Shown here: one piece after another, positions 44,737-57,400 of the stretch | Layout: each line of letters begins with the position of its first letter | Position numbering within the stretch: the stretch's first letter is position 1 | NCBI RefSeq assembly: GCF_036898095.1 | Contig: NC_090761.1 | Location: 47,081,916-47,145,915, forward strand | Direction: 5' to 3' | From: Palaemon carinicauda | Taxonomy: Eukaryota; Arthropoda; Malacostraca; Decapoda; Palaemonidae | DNA length: 64,000 nt | Position numbers and translations under genes: made by a program | The notes under the pieces: model-generated | Database searches by the model: none | Seen by the model: only the letters and a program-made list of their open reading frames with translations | What the model was told of the DNA's origin: nothing

Positions 44737-46627
44737 CATCATATATTAACCAATCTATATTATCACTACTTTTTGCATTAATATTTAAAAATCCAGAAAT
44801 TGTAGATAACACTCACTGAAAAATAATTGCCAAATGAGAAGGAAAGTTAATTTGGATGCTCTTTAGAGAGTAAAATAGCCTAACCTACGGTAGGCCTAAC
44901 CTATTACTTTAAGCCAAGCCTATTATGCTACCTTAAGCGACATACCATTTTTAAAGTAACCCAAGGAGTCTTTGTATATCAGCGTCCAGATCCTCCCATT
45001 TGGATTGAAAATTGACATCAATCAACCTAAATTATCCTCCCTAACCTAACCTACAAGCCGTGTCTTCACCTACTTACCTAACGGGGGGGGGGGCTAACGC
45101 CCCCCTGGGAGTGCCGTATTCTAAGTTAGCCGTAACCATACATACAGGTGGCCGCTATCATACATACACCCCTAAAACAATTCCCCGCCAATAAATTCTA
45201 TCTGATCTACGAGGTAATTGTTTAAAATTATCGGAATGCAAAATGGAAGAAAGGAAGGATAAGGAGAAGGATGCAGCTACCATAGAAGGAGAATGACACT
45301 GATGACAATTAGAAACGCCTAATTAATAACGTAAAGTGCACTGGTGGCACTAAATCTCAAAGAATTGCTATGTATGTTTTCCTTATTAGTCTAACGGACA
45401 GGTCTAGGGTAATGAATTACCCTTGTCCCGGTACTACTACGATCTCATTTGTATTCACTACACATGCATAAACAAATATAAGAAACATTCGTGTAACATT
45501 AATAAAAACTGTTTACGACCATTTACCTTATGTATGTTAGGATGACAAAAGCTGCGACAGGTGACAATAAAGTTGAAGTTCTCAGTAACCAGTCAAAAAG
45601 AGAAATGTCAACAATAAAGAGTCAGAAGAGAAGTGTCATTGCGCTTGGTCGCTTACTTCAACAACACGTCTAAAATTTTAAAAATCCCTAAAACAACCCA
45701 AAAATCCCCATTTCCACAAATATATTTTCTTCTGATCGTGTAGGCTTTAATAATATAGAAATTACCCACTATACTCCATATAATTACAAGTAAACTAATT
45801 GCAATAATATAAAGGTTTACTCATCTTTGTTTATTCCCCATAGACATTTGTACTGAATTATGAATATCCCCATCAAAACACCTCAAATTCCCAAATCTAA
45901 GGATAAATTCCCATATCTGGCAACACTGACAACATCAACAACCGCACCTGACTGGCTGAATACCAATTAGCGGTGCCTATATTACTACGTTCTGTTCTTT
46001 AACTATTTTTTTTAAATGTAATAAAATTATATTACTCTATTACTATATATAACAAAAAAAGCACCATTCATTCTTGCGCTCTATGATATAAATAACAATT
46101 CTAATACCTTACATAACAACTTCCTCAGTAAGCTGAACAATGTTTAAAATCATCTTTATCTACCCCATCCCTTATATTTTCTTTCCTATGTGCCGTACTG
46201 TTTTTTCACTGTGTCTTTTATACAGCTTCAGTAAGTTTATTACATTGGGAATAGAAATTTAACTCTCTGGTTTTTACTGGAACAAATTTCAATTCTGGCG
46301 GTGTACTCGTTGATATTAGCAGACATAGACCAAGGTCATCTGCCTCTTGGTCATTTTTTATTTTTTTTTTTCTATGGTGATCTTATGCCTCCACTAATAT
46401 ATTATTTTTTCCAGACACTCCATAAACATCAGATTCCCCTAATTATCGTGCATCATACCTGGTCACTAGGAACTCTATATATAATTTCTCAAAAAGCTGC
46501 AGAACCGTCAAAATAAATGTCACCGGCAGATACAGCCTTTGGCTATGCATGCCGGTACCTTAAGAGAGGGTTGTTCTTTGCATATTCAGACTTCTAATGT
46601 CCCATCCTGGCTTTGATACACTATCAC
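44737..46627. other. Non-coding sequence with a G-run/C-run hairpin
   Basis: No gene recognised. 45084-45107 carries a run of G followed by CTAACG and a run of C, able to form a strong stem. Confidence 0.5.
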
Positions 46628-46646
46628 AACACCCCCCCCCCCCCCC
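46628..46646. repeat. Poly-C tract
   Basis: About 17 consecutive C. A similar run lies at about 50922-50936. Confidence 0.9.
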
Positions 46647-49149
46647 ACAAAAAGAAAAAAAAATAGGAAATCTCAGATAGGTAGGCTACATGTTTAACCT
46701 GGAGTAGTAGAATAGTAGGATTGCTAATTACAAATAAGCTTAATCGATGTTTCATTAATATTCTTTGTAAACACATTTATTGTGAATTAGCCCTTTTACA
46801 GTGATAACTGTGTCGAAAATGGAAATTTGATAAATGTTATGATAAGAATAATGATAATAATATTGACACAAGATAGACCCAAGGAATGTTCGTTATCAAT
46901 TGTTGACAAAAATAAAATAGTGAGAATCCGCTTTAATTACTATGGACTATGTATTTGTTTATCCTTTGCTGGTTGCAATAATTTATATATGAGATTGAAA
47001 ACATGAAAATGATGTTCTAATTATGTCCCACCATCGTTCACTGTGCATGCTATCAATTCATTATGGTTCCCTGTGCAGAGCATTCTCAGGAACTGACTAT
47101 TGATGAGTAAGTCTTGAAATGTCACATTCAATTCGAATGCTAGACATTTTAGGAGTAACTATACCCGCATGGAGCAATGCTAATATCAAAGCCTTGTGCT
47201 ACAGATCTTCTATTATACCATTATTTCAATATTCGTCGACTTAAAAATGTTTGAAGTAGGCTACTGTGGAATAAATTGCCTTAGAATAAAATTGATCCAA
47301 GTTGTGGTTTGCGTTTACTCAACTCCATCACCAATAATTGTCGTTCTTTACTATTATTATTGGGTTTTGTTTGTGTTCATTTCCCAGCCAAATATGCCAG
47401 AGAAGAAAACTAAAATATGCATACAATGATATATTGGGAGATCAAGGAAAATCAAGAATTCAATGCAGGCCTAATATGTAATAAAAAGCAAGCATATTAT
47501 CGGGTCACTTTCCTTATTCAAAATAAGAGACATGGCAGTAGTTTCATTTTTTTCCTTATCCTTGCCCAGAAAAAAAAAACGTGAATGGATTTATACATTT
47601 ATTCAACTGTAGTAGTATTTATTTCCGAAATTCCGATCAGTATTTCAAAATGTTTTTATGGTTTCCTTTGCAGCCAGTCCCTATATCAGTTCATCGCTGA
47701 AATAGAATAATAGAGTTGATAGTTGGAATTAGTGGTACTTGAAATGAAGCATCAATAAGTCTAACCATCTTTTCTTGTATGTAGCCATCTTGTCCTTCTT
47801 GGTGTGTCAAAAGTATGCTAAATTCGAAATTCTTACAGAACTGGGATCAAGCGTAGGCCTACTATTGAATATTCTAAGACCGTTAACTATTTTACTGTTC
47901 CTTTCTAGTCTATTCTTAAGCTGTTTTAATGAATCTTCGTTTGGCAATGAAAGCAATGGGTTAATAAGAATTACACAAATTCTTGATTTTGTTGCCAAAT
48001 TAGCGAAGTCGTGCTTGCCTGACGCCAGGGCGATTTACCGGTTATTATGCTACATTACCATGGTCACTACCAAATCGTGGCTATAGAAAGGTTTAAAGAA
48101 GCCTATCTTTATTACAGGACGAAGTGACATTGTTCTGGATGTAGGCTACTGGGGGATGTTACAAAAGATAATGTCAGCAACATAAATCAATGTTTTCTCT
48201 ATCAGTGTAGACATTCACGAATATCAGACTAATAAATGTTTAAAAGCTCAACCAACCCCATTTACCCTAGCTGAGATTGGACGTGAAAATACAGAATACT
48301 ATGGCATACTGGTTACAATAGAGATTATCCCTGGATATAAAATTTTGATTAACTGATTTTAATTGTTACTGAATTTTATTTATATATTTGTAAAACTATG
48401 TTAGTTCACATCTGTATTTTGGTGATAGAATAATTACGAAAATGCTGTAAATTAATAAGATTTGATTGTATTTTCATAATAAGATATAAAAAAGATTTTA
48501 AAAACTTTATTTAATTTAAATAAAAAAATCTAAATACCGGTAGTTAGCAAACGCGAGGTAGCGTAGTACCTATTCAGCAAGTTTCCTTATTTGGTGATTA
48601 TTTTCCCCGAAAAATATTATTTTTACCTTGGACTATTTCTCAGGGCCATAGATTTAGTTTAATTTAGCCTTTTATTCTATTATATAAACCATGTTAATCA
48701 CGGGCCTTGATGTCCTACACTAAGACAATATTGTTTTAGAACTTTCACAGTTACAAGTTATTTTCAAAATGAATATTAAGGTTTCCAGGATTTTGTAAAG
48801 CTTAAATACATGTCATCTAAGAATTGATGGGTATTCACCAAAATTGTCTATTTCTTAACCAATTTTAATTCCAGTAAAGGGTAATTTGAGATATATTGTA
48901 GTGACGCATTCCCCTTCTCTTGCTGGATACAATTTTGCAACAATCAGTATACCATTGCTATTTTTGTAAACAATTTATATAACAAAGTTACCTTTTTTAA
49001 AACTTTATCAAGACAATGCCGAATTTATTTGCTTTTGAGGAAGAACGTCTATTAAGGATGAATATTTGGGTTCACCATTGTCAATATCGCTAGTCATTTT
49101 CGTATTTCTTTTCTCTGGTTGACAGTAGCTACCATGCTTTTGGATAGGC
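46647..49149. other. Non-coding sequence
   Basis: AT-rich. A 103-codon plus frame at 47775-48086 has no recognisable domain and is not supported as a gene. Confidence 0.45.
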
Positions 49150-49552
49150 CTAATTGGTAAGGTTTGAAGGGACTTCTAGTTATGGCAAGTAGTTCTTCTA
49201 GGAGAAGGACTCTCCAAAATCAAGCTATTGTTCTCTAGTTTTGAGTAGTATCATAGCTTCTGTACCATGGTCTTCCACTGTCTTGTCTTGGGAGTATAGT
49301 TCTCTTGCTTGAGGATACACTCGAGCGCAATGTTTTATCTTATTTCTCTTCCTGTTGTTTTTCTTTAGGTTTTTATAGTTTATACATGAAAGATTTATCT
49401 TAATAATTTTTCTTTTCTTATAATATTTCAATTATTAATTACTTCTGTCGTTATTTATTTATTTCCTTTCCACATTGGGCTATTTTTTCCTGTTGGAACC
49501 CTTGGACTTATAGCGTCCTGCTTTTCCAACTAGGGTTGAACTTATCAAGTAA

Positions 49553-49584
<32 letters not shown>

Positions 49585-49595
49585 ATAATAATAAT
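49150..49595 (+). repeat. AAT-tailed dispersed repeat, long copy
   Basis: Aligns with 43195-43610. It ends CCAACTAGGGTTGAACTTAT followed by (CTA)n and (AAT)n tail repeats at about 49552-49592. Confidence 0.82.
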
Positions 49596-49902
49596 ATATA
49601 AAAGAACATTTAGACCGTTTTTGAAAAACGGCAAATAACGGAAAATCGTAAAAGACACTTGCAATCTAATTTACCTATTTCACTTCAGTGGAGTGAGCAG
49701 GTCTTGCCTGTTATGGATGAAGATGGACAGATATATGTACATAAAAATTACAATTTTATAATAATTTACTTCTTAATTTATCATAATCACACATAAAAAT
49801 CTTAATAATAAAAATTTATGATATTTTCCCCCCTCAATATTGGAAAAGAACCAATATAATTGTCACCGGCTTATTCCTAATAGACTTGAAAGGAGAGATT
49901 CT

Positions 49903-50010
49903 ATTGGCTAGTCAAGTCTTCTTGACCAATGAGATAGCTATTACGCAAACGGTATCTTCACTATTGTTATTTTCTCCAGCTGATTCCCGCAGACGACCAA
50001 CTCTCCCCAA
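49903..50010 (+). promoter_or_regulatory. ATP5MK: Candidate promoter and non-coding first exon of ATP5MK
   Basis: An inverted pair of CCAAT boxes (ATTGG at 49903-49907, CCAAT at 49926-49930) precedes a less AT-rich segment (GCTGATTCCCGCAGACGACC) that ends at a donor-like CCCAA|GTATGT (50011). ATP5MK needs an upstream leader exon because its first coding exon starts at an acceptor (54266). The link is inferred from position and strand only. Confidence 0.35.
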
Positions 50011-52470
50011 GTATGTTCCTTTGGTATTATATCTCTAGCATAGCTTCCTTTACATAATTATAGTCCATTGACCGTTGCCGATTGCATTGTGTAAGAGGAA
50101 GTAAGCCCTCAGTAATATTGCGTGTTGTATTTTCGCCGTATTACCAGTAGGATCCATTCCGGTGGACTACCATTGATGCTAGGCTGGACTTGAAAACAGG
50201 TTCGTTGCCGTGGCTAATATATATATATTTTAATAACTACGTGAACAATATTATGGATTGACACGCCATTGCTGTTATCATATTTGAAGAAGCCAAATGT
50301 TAATACATTTTGATATATAAGGCGAAGCGTGTACCTTATACCGGTTTGGGTTGATGTTTTCGCAAAATGTAGGAGGCTACTCATGGGCACACATCTATCT
50401 TTTTCGTTATTTCATTTCCTCACCGGAATATTTTCCTTAATGGAGCCCTTGGACTAGAAGAATCCTGATTTTCCAACTAGGGTTGTAACTTAGTAATAAT
50501 AATCATTCTTCTTGAAGGACTACTCTAGGCTGGGTGTAATTGACAACAAATTGCAGAATATTTTTCCATAGTGTAAGGCTATATGTTCAATTGATTTTTC
50601 TATTGTCTAAAACCATGTAGTAAATATTAACACTTGCACCACCCATATATACAACCATACATTAACTTATGCAATTTCTACTGTATGTTCGTCTTGCCGA
50701 ATCATTTTCATTTCTGTAGCTTTTATTGCATATTCATAGTTGCTCTTTTAACGTATTAGTCATGTTAGTATTAGGGTCTGGCTGCTATATGCAATTCTAT
50801 ATATATTTTCATGCTTGGAAATCTATATTTCACCTCTGAAACAAAATTGGGAATACAACCTAAACTTGAGGCATCCTAACTTAACCTAGGATGCCCTTTG
50901 CTTATCTATTGGGGTGTAATGCCCCCCCCCCCCCCCATGGCCTTATAACCTAAGTGTCTTACCTTAATATTTGAAGGTGTAAATCTGAAATTATCCATTA
51001 CAGTCCTATATCCCATTTGTAGTAGTGAATAATAAAAGGATGGAAGGAACTTTTCCATAGCCTAAAATTATTATATTCTGAAAAGAAGAAATGATTGATA
51101 CTCTTTTAATAAAAAATGAAGGGGGAAAAGGCACAATTTCTTGATCTGAATTAAGAGATTTCTTGTAACTACCAGAGTTTGGATACAAAATTTATGACCA
51201 ACGATTTATCAAAGAGTTCTTTAATGTTTAAAGCAAATTGCCTCAAATTGCCTTTCCCATTTAATTGGAACATTTGCAACTGGGGACAAACATACTAAAA
51301 CAAGAGTATGAAAAAAGTGCTGCAATGAAGGCAGGTGATTGGCCAAAAAAATTATGAAAATAAATGCTTGAAATTGCAGCCTACTTTTAAAGATGGTAGG
51401 AAATTACGAATAGTTTTCTAATGGGAAACTTTGTTTGCAGCAAAAGTTGCAAGCGAGTCATTCTAAAAAAAAAAGTTGTTGGTAGGTTATGATCAAGTTT
51501 CATTGTATATATACATGTGGGCTGTGTTAGTGTTAATTTATAGCGCAATTTTAAGTTTGGTATAAAATCTTATATAGTCCAAAAGAATTAATCGGTTCAT
51601 CTTGCTATGCAAAATAATGAAAAGGGGAACCCCAGCAAAAATATTTGAATGTGAACTTTTCATATCGAATAGTGAAATGTGGCTTTTCACTTTTTTTTCA
51701 TGTTTCATAGTACTGAAAAACAGTAATTCGCTATGGTTACGACAAATGGTGCATGTGTAAATAACAGCATTTTCTGAACAGGTCGGTGTTATTTCAATCT
51801 TGTTTTCTTAGTGACTTGTAGGTTCTATTTTGCTGGAGTTTTTTAGAAATTTTGAAAAATATCAACCTTAAACCCCTCCCCCTTACTCTAAGCTAAAACG
51901 GAAGAGCAAAGTCACAATTACCTTATTGCCTCAAAGTCCTTGCATTTGGTTCTGGATCATCAATGGGTTTTATGGTATAAACTATGTAGCTTAGTTTTAT
52001 GACTGATTTGAACTTATAAACAGCAATTTAACACAAGTTTCCAACCTATGAGATTTGTCCTTTGATGAAAAATTTGTTTGTGGAATCAGAAGTGAAGAAC
52101 AAACAACGAAGTAGTTTCCTTGTCTAGTAGGATTTCGTTGCACCCCCAAATATGTTGTCCTTCATAAATTGTACAATCAAGTCCACAATTATGGCACTTC
52201 ACAGCAGGTCTAGAGAGCGCTTAGTCCTAAAATAAAAAAAAAAAAATAAAAACTTCTAAAACTTGTACTGTATGTCAACTATTTCGAACACAACAAGTAG
52301 AACATGTAACCTTGGAAATGAATAGAGCTGTAGTATTTAAAATGGATGTTGGTAAACTTCTATTTCTAATTGAAAAGGGGTGATTGGCCTGGCCAAAAGA
52401 GATTGTGGATAGTCTGATGTCACAAGATAGCCACTAATGCATTGAAAATTGAAGTAAATTAAAACCTGGC
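50011..52470. other. Probable 5' intron of ATP5MK, non-coding
   Basis: AT-rich. It contains a short AAT-tailed repeat fragment at 50395-50505 and a poly-C tract near 50922. No exon recognised. Confidence 0.45.
50395..50505 (+). repeat. AAT-tailed dispersed repeat, 3' fragment
   Basis: CATTTCCTCACCGG...GGAGCCCTTGGACTAGAAGA then CCAACTAGGGTTGTAACTTA and AATAATAAT. It is the 3' end of the same family as 43195-43610. Confidence 0.75.
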
Positions 52471-52477
52471 AATTCGC

Positions 52478-52735
52478 TTTTCCCTGTACTATTGCCAATT
52501 TAACCCAATTGAACTTAGGTCACAAGTGAAGACCTATAACAAATTAAAATGCAGATTTAGGGTACTTTTAAAAGCACTGCATTCAGTGACGAAAGAAAAT
52601 TGGTCGAATGCTTTAAAACACTTGGCCGATAACTTACAGGAGGACGATGCAAAGCAAGATGTGGTTATGGATAAATATATTGATTTATTAATAAGTATTT
52701 AGTCGTCTGATGAGGAATCTTTTTAAAATCAAAGT
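52478..52735 (+). pseudogene. Tc1/mariner-like transposase C-terminal fragment
   Basis: The frame YYCQFNPIELRSQVKTYN, then LKALHSVTKENWSNALKHL and SSDEES after a stop, matches the C-terminal block of DDE transposases (PYHCxxNPIExxWSQVK). It is 5'-truncated, and two residues (the usual IW before SQVK) are missing. Confidence 0.7.
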
Positions 52736-54274
52736 ACTGTATATAATATCTTATGTTATCTAAATTTCAAAATATAAGTTAAATAAATGAAATTTTTTTG
52801 CATTCTCCAATACTGTATGTTATTATTTATTATTACTACTCAAGCTGCAATCCTACTATATAGTATAATATAATAACAGCAAGGCGAATATTATTGTATC
52901 ATTAAAGAAATGTTAAAAACAAAATAACAAAACTTAGATAGCATGAAATTATAAATTATAAAATTACAATTGTAAGATACAATAACATGGAAAAAACCAA
53001 ACCAGAGCAAAATTTTGCCTGTCGCTTTCAGAGGAGATAATCTTTTTATAGGTCATATATTCCCAAAGGTACTACCAGAAATTAGTGAGGTGAGAAGTTG
53101 GAAATATGGCAGTGTGTCTATTTGTCCCTAAGTATATCTCGACCTTCGTCGTAAATTTGACAGAGTATAGCAGGAATCTGGTTGTATACACAAGTAAGGC
53201 AATGCATATGAAAGAAGAATTTAAAATGTCCAAACTGGCAGCAAGAAAGAATGGTTGGGCAGGGGAAATAGGAAGTTCATTCTCTTTTCCTCATCCATTT
53301 ACCTCTTGTCAACCCTTCTTTCTCGTCGTACACTAAATCCCTGAGAAAACGACAATGAATATCTTGTATTATCTTAACTAATTTCAAGGTATCTGAACTA
53401 ATTTCAAGGTAGAATGGGATATAAGATTAAGAATTTCATTAAAAATATTGTTCATGGTACTGGTAAAAAAGATTACAGTAATAAGTACACGCCTTGCCTC
53501 TATCGATAATGCAGTAGGATGTCTTTGCGGAGTGATCAGTTAGGAACCAAGAACAGAAAAATTTGAATTATCGATTAGTATTATTTTCTTGTGGTGAAAA
53601 ATAATAGTTCAAATAAGCTAAGAATCTTTACTTACCTAATAGTTGATAGAAAATATACTTGCAAATATATTTTGTGGAGCGACCAGTTAGGAAATAAGAG
53701 TCTGGAAAATATCTTTCTTTTCCCCATGCATAGTTTATAGATCCTATGATATATGTTAAATAAGAACACTGCATCCAAAGTAAAGTCATTTAATCTGTAC
53801 TGTCCCTCTCTTGCTGGAATTTGGCAGTTCATTTTTAATGGTAGAACAAGAGTTCTCATTGTCAAGTCATTATATGTTTTACATGGAATTTTTTTTTGGG
53901 GGCATACCCTTTTGCAAAATACACATAAAGATGGCACACATTTTTTCCACTTCTCCATTTGGAAAGTCTATGGTATAAAGGCAAGCAAAGGTTACTCAAT
54001 CAGTAGAGTAATTTGCTAAGGTCATGAAATCTCTTGATGAATTGCTTGTGTGGAGAGGTGTGTGTAGCCTTTGTTTACTTGTAGAGGTGTGGGTTTTCTG
54101 TCTGATCTTTATTTTATTGAAGATCATGATTAATATTAATAACCCACTGTCTGAACTTTATTTTATTGAAGATCATGATTAATATTAAGTTTTATTGAAC
54201 TTATAGCATGTTTACTTCCAGAACTTTTATTTTTTTTTAAATTATGAAAGTTTATTTTTTCTTCAGAATATAAA
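52736..54274. other. Non-coding sequence upstream of ATP5MK coding exon 1
   Basis: It contains a spaced duplication (GATCAGTTAGGAAC at 53538 and GACCAGTTAGGAAA at 53681) and a 50-bp tandem duplication at 54099-54190. A plus frame at 53106-53336 has no domain. Confidence 0.5.
54099..54190. repeat. 50-bp tandem duplication near the ATP5MK acceptor
   Basis: CTTTATTTTATTGAAGATCA followed by TGATTAATATTAA occurs twice, about 50 bp apart, ending about 75 bp before the acceptor at 54266. Confidence 0.88.
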
Positions 54275-54361
54275 ATGGCTGGTGACGCTGGTGCTGACTC
54301 CTCTCAGTTCAAGGGCATGGCCCGCTACTTCAATGCTACCACAATCACGGGAAGAGCAAAT
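54275..54361 (+). CDS. ATP5MK: ATP5MK coding exon 1
   Basis: The start ATG at 54275 lies 8 nt after the acceptor CTTCAG (ends 54266). It encodes residues 1-29, the matrix-side N-terminus ending TGRAN. Donor GTAAGT at 54362. Confidence 0.95.
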
Positions 54362-56496
54362 GTAAGTACAATAGAATCAATTTAATTTTTTTTTCCCATG
54401 GCTATTTAGACTTCACATTGTTCTAATTTGATTTGTTAGTAATTGGGTGGCCAATCATCATAAACTATCTTGTTGAAATACTGGAATTGAAATGTACTAC
54501 TGCCATATAGAAATTTCATGTTCATACGATACAAACCTGTCTTAATACATAGGCATTTCACATAACTAGCTGGAAGTGATTGTTAAGAGCTTAATAAAAT
54601 AATTCACAACAAATGGGAGAGATCCTTCTCTCACTGTACATTTTTGTTCTTAACATGAATACAAACCACAAACACTTCTTTTTATTAGGGGTAAGATTCT
54701 GGCCAGCTTGGAACAACCAATGATGAATTATCAAGGTTCTGGCAACCGCCACCCAGTATCACTGGTGATCCATGTTGAGAATGCTCAGTTTGGAGGAGTG
54801 TTGCCTTTTCCTAGTGCTATTAGGAATACTGATGTTTCCACCCAGTTTTGCCAAGGACAATGCAAAATTTGGGAAAATTTTCTTGTTGGAAGAACATTCC
54901 TCTTGCCATTTGGGTCTTGACTTGATGTCCAAGAGAGAGACTGCTGTGTGGGGTCTTTCCTCCAGACAATTTTTGGGCTTTGTGTTCTTTCCAAAGAGGA
55001 ATGTTTAGTCAGTAGTAAAGAATAGTTCTGACAGCCAGGACATGTTACATCACCTAACATTCTTTTTTTAAGGCTGCTAGGGCTTTGAAAAGAACAGCAG
55101 CAGCCAGTAACATTGTCACTGGGTCTAGTGGAAGTTCAAGGTTTTGAGGATTTGAACTTGCTTTACCAAGTAATAAGAGCTAGGGATTTTCTCAATTCCT
55201 TTAGCCCCTTCAGGAGCAGTAAAGGGAAGCAACTTAATGAATGCCATAAGCAGACCCTCTCTAGCTGCTGCAAATTATGTTTCATTCCATTGGGAGAGCC
55301 TTGGAAAGTCTGTATTTCAAGCTGATTTCAAATTGCCTTTCAAGGACTGGTGGTCTGTGCTTAATCATCCAGTATCATATCTGCCTTACATCACTGTGAT
55401 AGTGCGATTTTCACTTAATTAAAACTTTCTTTTTTTTTATAAACGTTGAGGAAATTTTGAGACTGGTCATTACCTCTCACTTTTTAAGTAATATTCATAT
55501 TGAAGACTTCGCAATCAGTGTTGACTACCCATCGCTGATGTTTATGTAAAGCTTCTTGTACATTAGGATGTTCATATCTAGGTTCTGCATTGTAGATTCT
55601 GCTCCTTGGGGAAGGTCTGTCTCCCGACCTCACGTGGCATGGCAGTACTTTCACAGCTTCTAGCTGCACATTTTTATGTTAATTACTTCCATCATGATGT
55701 TCAAATCCTGTAGTGTACAGTAAGTGAAGGGTCTGCGCCAGTTGGACTTGTGTGTGGAATGTCCTCAGACCCAGTGCCAAGATATTTTGGCCCAGTCATA
55801 AATCCAAATAAAATCCAGTCATTGGTACTAATTAACAATGTGATGGAGGGCTGTTTACCCTTCATCCTTGGATGATTGCAAGGGATTACACTACTGTCAA
55901 GCTTCGAGGTACAATATATGTTCCTGTCGGCTGGATATTACTTGCAGACCAGTGCAGTTCCAAGGGGCAGGTTTTATGGAGGGAGGTTTTACCGAGGCAC
56001 ATGGCATCCTACCTGAACCTGAGGAGTAACTTCACTGTATGAAAATCTTGGTTTAGAAAAAAGTCCAGTATTTAGTATATTTCTTAGACATTAACACCAA
56101 GGACTTATCCTAATATTATGACAAATCTACCACTCTTTGACCCTATTGTTGAAGTTAGATTCAGGTAATAAGTGGGTGATAGTGTTTTTACCTACCACTA
56201 TCAACTGCCTTTTTAATTATTTTTTAGCAGTCCGTTCCACGTGCAAGGGGTACCCTTGTACAGTCTAAAAGAATGAGTTTACATTTAATATTCAGGATAA
56301 AGACAAACTCTTTGTTACATTGGAATTGACAATTAAATTTTTCTTGTATTTTTAAATTTTCAAATTCTGATTCATTTGTTTTGTACACACGTAATCTGAC
56401 TTATATGTATTTTGTCTTTTTCAGATTGCTAAAGCAACTTATGCTGTCATTGGCCTCATTGTCTTATACAACGTAGCGAAGCCATCTAAAAAGTAG
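54275..56496 (+). CDS. ATP5MK: ATP synthase membrane subunit k (DAPIT/USMG5), spliced
   Basis: Coding exons 54275-54361 (29 codons) and 56425-56496 (23 codons plus stop) join in phase 0 to a 52-residue protein. It begins MAGDAGADSSQFKGMARYFN and contains TGRAN, then ATYAVIGLIVLYNVAKPSKK. The family is about 50-60 residues with the pattern FxGxxxYFNxxTxTGRxN and a single C-terminal membrane segment, here IAKATYAVIGLIVLY. The subunit sits in the inner mitochondrial membrane and stabilises ATP synthase dimers. Splice sites are CTTCAG|AATATAAAATGG upstream, AAAT|GTAAGT at the donor and TTTTTCAG|ATTGC at the acceptor. A likely polyadenylation signal is ATTAAA at 56542. The intron holds a retroelement fragment. 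Confidence 0.95.
54690..55420 (+). pseudogene. Possible DIRS Gag/RT-start fragment in the ATP5MK intron
   Basis: Broken plus-strand frames include LASLEQPMMNYQGSGNR, DLMSKRETAVWGLSSRQFLG (compare WVLRKRDTILAKVSRK in the Gag of the element at 57009), KRTAAASNIVTGSSGSSRF, and LAAANYVSFHWESLGKSV (compare the pre-RT block GGCLRLYWQAWKAHRAE). The order matches the end of Gag to the start of Pol. Matches are weak, so this is tentative. Confidence 0.4.
55421..56424. other. Rest of the ATP5MK intron
   Basis: Nothing clearly recognised apart from a polypyrimidine tract and acceptor at 56411-56424. Confidence 0.5.
56425..56496 (+). CDS. ATP5MK: ATP5MK coding exon 2
   Basis: Encodes the membrane segment and the basic tail (NVAKPSKK) and ends in TAG at 56494-56496. 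Confidence 0.95.
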   Translation: MAKATYAVIGLIVLYNVAKPSKK

Positions 56497-56541
56497 ATAA
56501 TGTATTTTCCTGTGCGGGGACAAATTTGCGTGTAGATAAAA

Positions 56542-56547
56542 ATTAAA
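56542..56547 (+). terminator. Candidate polyadenylation signal of ATP5MK
   Basis: ATTAAA, a common variant signal, 46 nt after the stop codon, followed by T/G-rich sequence. No AATAAA lies nearer. Confidence 0.5.
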
Positions 56548-57008
56548 TGTATTAGTAAACTTATTGTGTTTTCTTATCATTTGTAACGAGTAGTGATATT
56601 TAGAATTTGTCCAGTTATTGCCTACACTCGAGTTAAAAGTTTATAAAAAAAATTATGGACGTCATTTTGAAAATTTTTCACTTATCTAAGACTTGCATTT
56701 TAAAGCTTTAACTAAGAATACAGAAAGGATTTTTCAATGGAAATTAAAGTACTCTAGTGTGAAATGGTTAATGGGTATACCTGTATTGAGATATTGTATG
56801 TGTAATATATACAGTGACCTTGAGTAAGTTGTAATCAGAAGGGATTTAAATGTATGAACAGTATATTTTTTCCTGAAGCTAAAAAGCACATAGGGTTTAA
56901 GGTAAGGATAAAGAAATTGCAAACAGGAAATAATTTTTGATCTCTTGCAATTGACAGATTATATATATATCCCATTATTTCCATACATGCCTTTGTTAAA
57001 AACCTGTG
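56548..57008. other. Spacer between ATP5MK and DIRS element 3
   Basis: AT-rich, nothing recognised. Confidence 0.5.
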
Positions 57009-57210
57009 TTTGTTCCAACACGAATACTTACCTCGAACTACTTTCTTAGGAGTTACCTGTAATCTCCTCTCTACCGACCAGAGTTTTGTGTAGGATACCC
57101 TAAAACCCGTTTTCTATGAAGGCCTACCTCGGGCATTAGAGAATGTGCCCCGAGGGTAGGCTTTGCGCTAGGTCGAGGTCCGCTTGGGTCGTCAACCCCA
57201 GTAAGTTCTC
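57009..57210. repeat. Left inverted terminal repeat of element 3
   Basis: Reverse complement of 63251-63440 with only a few mismatches over about 180 bp (for example CCGACCAGAGTTTTGTGTAG on one side and CTACACAAAACTCTGGTCGG on the other). Confidence 0.95.
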
Positions 57211-57400
57211 TGGTCGCGACGTGTCACCACGTCGCTCTCGTTCTCTCTCGACCCTTTGTGTGCGCCGCGTGTGTCCCACGTGTTTACCGCGTGGTAACCT
57301 GTACTTATCCCTTGTGTTCCTGTGTGTTCACTTCCCGCCCTTGTGCTTCCCCAGTGTATTCCTTGATTCCCTGCGTTCTTGTGTCTTGTGTTTGTGCGTT

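Noticed and set aside
45040..45060. CCTAACCTAACC as a telomeric repeat
   Set aside because: Only two copies of the arthropod-type pentamer are present, in ordinary AT-rich sequence.
47775..48086. 103-codon plus-strand frame
   Set aside because: No recognisable domain, no splice context, and composition like surrounding intergenic DNA.
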